Shown here piece by piece: positions 57,951 through 64,000 of a stretch of 64,000 nt of DNA (its first letter is position 1; the number at the start of each line of letters is the position of its first letter). This DNA is from Rhododendron vialii. Lineage: Eukaryota > Streptophyta > Magnoliopsida > Ericales > Ericaceae. The stretch lies in the NCBI RefSeq assembly GCF_030253575.1, contig NC_080562.1:27364352-27428351 (forward strand), written 5' to 3'. Both the position numbers and the translations under genes were made by a program. The notes beneath the pieces are model-generated. The model made no database searches. It saw only the letters and a list, made by a program, of their open reading frames with translations, and was not told the origin of the DNA.

Positions 57951-60900
57951 TATGGGTTCTGCATTTTACTCCGCATTTATATCCTGATGGATGGTGTATG
58001 ATAACTTGAGGTACGAGTGCTTAGGTCATATATCTGTAGATAGTCCACACTTTGAGTTTGATGTTTCAGTGTTTCCTTTGTTTGCTAGATTTTGTGTTTG
58101 TACAATATCTGTTGTTATGGGAATTCCGTTCATATGATTTCCTTGCAATTTTGGATTGTTCTGCTATGCTTTTTGAAGTACTTATCTACGATTTTGTCTT
58201 TTGTTCTCTGTTTTTATTATGGCGACAGCTGCAATATCATTTCCGGTGGAAATACGTTTAAAACTCACGAATAGATTATATGATTCACATCTTAGGAGTT
58301 CTAAACAGTATAGGGGTTTCATTTTTGCTTCCAAATATACTTGGAATTTGGCAACTGCTGGGATTTCATCCTGGTTTACATTTTTAAAGTTTTAAAATGC
58401 ATATACCATGATCTTTTATTGAATCAGCTTAGTTAACATTGCTTCCCATTTCCTAATTAGTCGAACTTCGGTTGTGCATTGACTAGAAATTCGTGGGAGG
58501 GAGCTCCGGTCTGCATGCTCTTTGACTCTTTGTTGTTTGCACAGTTTGGATGGAGGCGGTAAAGTCTCTTAGAACCTAGAATTTTGGTTGCTCTACCGTC
58601 CAACTCAACTGTCTAACAAAGCCTTCGTGTATAGTGTTTTTCTCTTTCGTAAATTGAGGGTAAGTTGTGCCACGTGAGATATTACGCAATCGTGGTGAAC
58701 TCCTGTTTATGTAGCTCAGTATTAACCCATCACGTTAATGAGGGTGACGAGTGAAGTAATCAATAGCTGTAATATGTAGTGTGCGTTCTTGGAATGGGGA
58801 AGCTAAGGTGGTACAGTATAATGTATCAACATAAGCTAGAGATAAATTAGTTGGTGACAAAAAAATATGGAGTTCAGCCGGGGTGTGCCAGCTGATATTT
58901 GCCCATCAGTTTCTGATCTTGCAAGTGATGATGGTTATGTAGTATACATGTTGGCGTAAACTGTCAAATTTGAGGGTTCCTCTCCACTTCTAACAAATTT
59001 GTAAATTCTCCTTCTTTTGCTGCTTATTGTTATCGGTGTTTGTTTTCGATTTGATAGCAGGGCCCTGTATATGCCTTTTCTCGGGTTTTCTGGAAATGCT
59101 ACAAGGTCAGGGGTTTGTTTCATTAGTTATAGTTTGATGTGTTGATTTTGTTTTGCTTTACGGGAAACTCTATTTTGCGAAAATGACATTTATTGTTGAC
59201 TGTAGGCGATTTGTGACCGCAGAAAACAGTCTTGTACTTCCCCGTGATACAAATAGTATCTTGTTTTCCGCCCCTTAACAGTCATGTACTTGGGCATGAT
59301 TGGTTATTTTCAGATAGGATGTCAATAGAGGTCCCGACCGGGTTCCACACCAATCTATGGGATTCCACTTCAGACTGAATAGGCTAGTTAACTGCTATGG
59401 TTCTTCCTCTCCCATCTTTGTTGCAAGTGAAAGCCCTGCTTGCTCAATGAGACTTTTGGGATGCATAGCATTTGTTTTCCAGTGTCAAACAGGAGCAGTT
59501 TGTTAGTTCTACGAATCTTTCCCGGTAATTGGACGGGGATTTTGTGAAGTAAGAGGATATGGCATGCTTCATGGTCTCGTTGAGTTCCCTTTTTCCCTCA
59601 AAAGGCCTCCATAGCGAAGAAGTTCGGAAAAAAAGAGAGGAGGTAAAGCAAGAAAGACATCGTCCTCATTTTGCACCAAAAGGAAACCCTAAAACCACAC
59701 AGCTTTTGAAAGTACTCAACTTTGAGCTGAAGAGCAGTACATGATCCATGGTCTACTTGAAAATCATTTAGAGAGAAATTTGTACAGCTTTTGAGACAAA
59801 ACATAGGAGTTGAAACCTTTTTCCGGACTTGCTTATCCGCGGTCCAACTGCAGAGAACCTATGTAGTTATATCATAGCCATTCATCTTTGTATTCAACCG
59901 TTCAATTTTTAAAAAACTTTTCTGGGGAAAGTTTAACTTTACTTTTCTCCAGAAAAGTTTTTTTAAAATCTCGACCATTAAAAACACCATCCGATGGTTG
60001 CAAACACTCCAATCGCACCTCTACAATTTAAACATGGACTGCATACAAGCCTTGGCCTTTTTCCGGTCCTTCAAATGTATTAGAAGGTCCAGTTTAACAT
60101 GTTTGTGAGCTCCTTTGGAGTCCACCTCAATGATCCGAATGGTACATATTTTAGAACGCATTTAGAAGACCAATTATGCTAAAAATTACATTGATTGAAT
60201 ATCAATTGTCCAATTGATATGGTTTTGGAACATAAGAAAAATGAGATCAATGTACCACGACTCAGTGCTAAAATTTTTCCTTCAAAATAGATGTGTTTTG
60301 AAATGCATGAATCGATATCTGTGCAATGTATGTTTGATATGATGCTCTAGACGAGTTTTCACAGTGAAAGTGGGCTAAAAAAGAGCTCACAAATAACCTA
60401 AATTGTACTTTGCAATACATTTAAGGAACTAGAGATGATTCCCAGAACAGACTCACATGGGGTCCCGCGGGGGCACATGCCCCCAATTGATGTCGTAAAA
60501 TTATAATACTAATGTAGTATTTTTAAATATTTAAATTGTATTCAGTAAATTTATGCTATCATTCCAATAAAATTAATTTAGATTTCTTTTTGAGAATATT
60601 TGTCTGATCTATTTCATAAAGTGCCATAATTTTACACCATTTTTTGTGCGAGTACACCCCTTTCTGATAATTATAAGATGGAATTACATACATATGATCA
60701 CCATTTTGTTATTTCCCAACGAAATATGTATTAATTAAGGAATTATACGCATATAAATTAAGTTTACTAATTTGTGTGCCACACTAATATAGATTTCTGA
60801 GTCAATCCCTGATCATGATCAAACTGCCAAACAAATTCTAGATCCATAATACATATCAGAAGTTTTACTCATCATACAGGTATATGTACAGATCACCTTT

Positions 60901-61504
60901 AATTGGTATGGACCAAGCTCCAAATAAATATTAATGGATTGTAGGAACGGATAAAAAAAAAAAAAAGATTGTATGAAGAAAGTGGGTTTTATGAAGTAAA
61001 TTATGGGTTGCCAATAGCGGCGGAAAAAAGAAAATCGATGTACAGTATTTTTTACAAGGAAATTGAAATTCATACTTTCTTTTTTTACTATTTACTCTCT
61101 CTCTCTTTTTATTTTTTAGCAAACAATTATATACATTTTTAATACTAAAAAATAAATAAATAAGGTAAAACTGAAAGAAAAAAAAGAGTGTAAATATCAA
61201 TTTTTACTTTTTGCTGGAAAAATACTTTTAAAACGTTAAACCGGTATTGCTATTGTTAGCCCAATAGGATGGCGATAAACACACTATAAGACAAAAAAAA
61301 TACGCATTTCTGTGTACTTTTTATACCTTTTAATACACATTCACACAATCACAATAATCAGCCACTAGACTAATTTTATAATTTTCCTTAAAACTAATAA
61401 ACGGCTGTGGGATCTGGCCCCACAAAAAATTCGGGACAGCCTTTCTATGCTTTCGTAACCAAGTACGGACTCACCCTCCGGTGTTGCGCCTCTGTTAGAA
61501 AATC
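57951..61504. other. 3' flank of HSFA4 and intergenic, no gene recognised
   Basis: About 57951-58400 is plausible 3' UTR. Short frames (58935-59123 and 59559-59744) show no family. Text at 60465-60485 (ggggtcccgcgggggcacat) is worn transposon-like sequence. The rest is AT-rich. Confidence 0.5.
59905..59970. repeat. Strong short hairpin
   Basis: ttaaaaaacttttctgg is followed after about 28 bases by ccagaaaagtttttttaa, its near-exact reverse complement, with a further paired gaaag/cttttc inside. It may be a small foldback element; no target duplication is seen and no pri-miRNA context can be shown. Confidence 0.6.
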
Positions 61505-61743
61505 GCAAATCTCCCTCTCTCTCTCTCGCTTTGCTTCGTTTTCAATCAAAAATACGTAACAGTCTTCATTTCAAATACCAAAAGCAACGCACCAACTCAT
61601 CCTCGAGGCGACATTCACATCTAAACCACCGTACGAGTACCCAACACCAAACACTTCCCGATTCCCAATCTTCTCCCCCCGCCAAAACCAGATCAGATCT
61701 CTCTCTCCTCGACCAAACGGGCCATCAATCTCTTCGGATCCAG
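61505..61743 (+). other. Probable 5' UTR exon of the gene at the right edge
   Basis: This is a C-rich, CT-rich leader-type sequence ending atccag|gtcagt, a good splice donor at 61743. It contains no frame that continues past the donor with protein character; the 146-codon frame here reads on into the intron. The spacing to the coding start at 63805 (about 2 kb) suits a leader intron. The link is inferred. Confidence 0.45.
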
Positions 61744-62137
61744 GTCAGTCTCGCTCCGTTTCTCTCTCCCTCCGACTTGGTTGTTTTATTTGGGAATTGC
61801 GATTTCATTTATGATCGTGCGCGCCGCTGGTCGTTCTTATTGAGCTCTGATTTGGATTGTCTCGGCTGGAATCCTCTTACATTTTGGTTGAATTTTTTAT
61901 TTTTTTTGAAAACAAACGGATTACGAGATCTGTCAGTGGCCATAGATCCTTCTTTCAATATTTGGTTGTAATTTCGTTCGTTTAACTCTTGTATGTGTTT
62001 GAATGGCGTAATTCCAGCTGTTTTGATGGAACTGGTGGCAATCGCAGGTCCCATTTCAGTTGCTGAAATAATTGGATTCGTGTACTTAACGACGACATTT
62101 TCCCTTTTTGATTTCGTGGTTTAGTTTCGGATTTTTT

Positions 62138-62292
62138 TAGTGGTCACAACTTAAGTCACATAATGTGGGTGGGCTAGCATGAAAGGTCTTTCAAAAACAT
62201 CTCAAATTACTAAGATTCGAGAGAGCGATCGAAGCTTGAAAGCTTGACGGGAGGCCCTACCGAAGGATTATGTGACTAAGGTCACAACCATG
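62138..62292. repeat. Foldback sequence in the leader intron
   Basis: ttaagtcacataat and attatgtgactaa at the two sides are inverted repeats, with ggtcacaac present on both sides in the same sense. About 155 bases; probably a small MITE. Confidence 0.45.
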
Positions 62293-63776
62293 ATTTTGAG
62301 GTGCCATACATAAAAGTGGTTACAGATCAAGTTGAGATGAAATCTGACCATTGGTTTCCTAAAACTTGGGACACGTGATGGATGTTTTAATGAAACGTGA
62401 AGTTAGGTGAAGTGGTTTTGCAACATTTTTACTTACCATACACCGTGAGATCATTGGTGGCTCTAGGAATTTGTAGCAGGGTATTCATAAATTACCTCAA
62501 CTCTACTAGCTGATCTATGACCATCAATATATGTAGAAATCTCATATATTAGTATAAATAGTGCAGTAAAAAATACTTAAAATCTGTTCTGAAAAAATTA
62601 TCTACTAGACTACTACCAAATGAGAACTTAAAGAATAAAGATACATATAATTGTGATCTTTTTTTTCTAAAGTTCTTGTATTGCGTGGTGGATTTGAGAA
62701 TGGAGGGAGTAAGATTTTAATTTGTCCTAGATGAGTTCTCATATGTTGTGCCAACGTTAAACCGACGTCTTAATCTACTAATACCCCTTTGAAAGAAATT
62801 GTGGAGAATAGGTTGGGGCTGACCTCTTTAAATGTATGCTATTTTTAGGATGAGATGATGTGATTTTCTATTGTAGTCCTGAATTCGAAGCAATATTGTT
62901 CAAGTTAATGAGGTTTTGCAATGTAGTTGAATTTTTTTAAGCTTTGTCCCGAATTTTATAAGCTAACCAAACAAAAAAAAGTTATTGTTATGAATAAGAA
63001 AATAACAAATTTAGACCATCCACAATAGACATTGGGAGAGAACGCAGAGCATAACACTTACACAATATATTAATTCTTTCTCTCTCTCTCTTTTTTTTTT
63101 TTTCCACATTTCTTTCATTATGATTGTGAGCTTTATTTGAGGTAATGTGTTAGGTGTTCAAATACGAATTACCTGGATTGATGGGTTGTAATTGGGTTCT
63201 GGCTCAGTATTCAATTATTTTTGTTTTTGGGCTAGGTGTTCAAGACTGTGATGATTGGGCGTTAAAAAAATAACTAAACCAAAGTTACTACATGTATTCT
63301 TACAAAATTAAAAATTAAAAATTAAAAATTATAAGGGTGTTCAAGTGACCATTCATCCCTGGCTGTAGAGCCACCTCTGCGTGAGATACTTGCCAGTGTA
63401 CATGGGAGCACTAGCAAAAAATTGTGCAACACTTGCCACTATATACAGATGAAGACACTTGTAGTGATTGTGGAGCACTTGAAGTAAATTGTGGAATGGC
63501 TCAAATTTTTATTCTTCTTATGGTAAACCAAATCCAATTTTTGCGTACGGTAGATGCACCGCTTCGTTTGAGACCTCTGGATTAGTACATTTATTTTTGT
63601 CTGCACAAGCTTTGATTTGCTTTGAGACTTATTCAAGTTGGACACTGTAAGATCTTGTAAGAATAATATGCCTTTTCTTTTTGTATGACACAACTTAGGT
63701 TTGTACCGGAAGAAACTGAAGTTAGTCTGAAGTAAAGCTGCGGACAATTGGGTGGGTACGGAGTGTCGGACTGTAG

Positions 63777-63803
63777 ATGGCTCTGTTATCATATAGGCAA
63801 TGA
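63777..63803 (+). other. Upstream open reading frame (8 codons)
   Basis: The ATG at 63777 opens MALLSYRQ and stops at TGA 63801-63803, one base before the main ATG at 63805. If transcription or splicing includes this stretch, ribosomes meet this start first. A splice acceptor ctgtag ends exactly before the uORF ATG, so it could be the first codon of the exon. Confidence 0.35.
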
Positions 63804-63804
63804 G

Positions 63805-64000
63805 ATGGTTGAGAGTGATTCTGATACAGAAAAGGTTAATATCACGGGCCATAAGTTTGGTGAGAGAGGAAGTCAAGGGTCAGGTATTCCTAGGGCGCCT
63901 TCATTCTCAGGCTGGTGTGACAAAGATGGGGTGACCAGTGCAGATGGTTGTCTAGATACTGCGGATCAAATTGTAGAAGACTTCCACTTCGAATTGCCTT
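63805..64000 (+). CDS. N-terminus of an unrecognised acidic, Ser/Gly-rich protein, runs off the window
   Basis: The frame from ATG 63805 is open to the window edge (65 codons seen). It starts MVESDSDTEKVNITGHKFGE and includes IPRAPSFSGWCDKDG. No other ATG is available in this frame upstream before a stop at 63733-63735, which supports this start. The mix of acidic residues and a conserved-looking PRAPSFSGWCD block suggests a real plant protein with a disordered N-terminus, but I do not recognise the family and give no function. No signal peptide or membrane span appears in the visible part. It is probably preceded by a leader exon at 61505-61743 and a long leader intron. A short uORF lies immediately upstream. 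Confidence 0.55.
   Translation, partial: MVESDSDTEKVNITGHKFGERGSQGSGIPRAPSFSGWCDKDGVTSADGCLDTADQIVEDFHFELP

Noticed and set aside
61531-61971. 146-codon frame as a protein
   Set aside because: It reads across a good splice donor (61743) from a CT-rich leader into intron-like sequence and has no domain.

Overview
This window is nuclear DNA of a flowering plant, most likely a eudicot. The evidence is introns with GT-AG borders, an LRR-XII receptor kinase, F-box proteins with an F-box-associated region, a DUF26 secretory protein, a class A4 heat-shock factor, and AT-rich spacers full of hAT, Tourist/Harbinger, Stowaway, CACTA and Helitron-like debris. I cannot place the order from sequence alone.

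Layout. 1-2830 holds the end of an old LTR, three tandem hairpin MITE units and a purine-rich tract. 2831-27680 is dominated by a block present twice in full (A, about 2831-11109; B, about 19763-27680) and once as a fragment (C, about 11118-13299). Each full copy carries an F-box gene: the A gene has an internal stop, and the B gene is open from start to end. Between C and B lies a large LRR receptor kinase gene (15032-18609) whose single intron has lost its 3' splice dinucleotide. Two hAT insertions, one only in A and one only in C, with clean target duplications and matching empty sites in the sister copies, order the events: duplication first, then these insertions.

27681-38000 is sparse. 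It holds two tandem, degenerate copies of a ribosomal protein eS30 exon (30740-31373), a long-armed hairpin MITE, and a hairpin MITE next to a Stowaway element. A broken DUF26 gene follows (38043-38734). 38735-53730 is a MITE-dense spacer with an unusual AT/GCC composite satellite (44614-46300) and a CACTA element that contains a tRNA-like segment.

The clearest intact gene is a class A4 heat-shock factor (54600-57950, two exons) with a paired heat-shock-like motif in its leader or promoter. The right edge begins another gene: a probable 5' UTR exon at 61505-61743 and the first 65 codons of an acidic, serine-rich protein from 63805, with an 8-codon uORF just upstream.

I see no operon-like or defence-system-like unit. 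The most interesting material is evolutionary: a recent triplicated locus with built-in transposon time marks, a receptor kinase one base from a normal splice site, and several hairpin MITE families with unusual internal repeats. All similarity statements come from reading by eye; no search was run.
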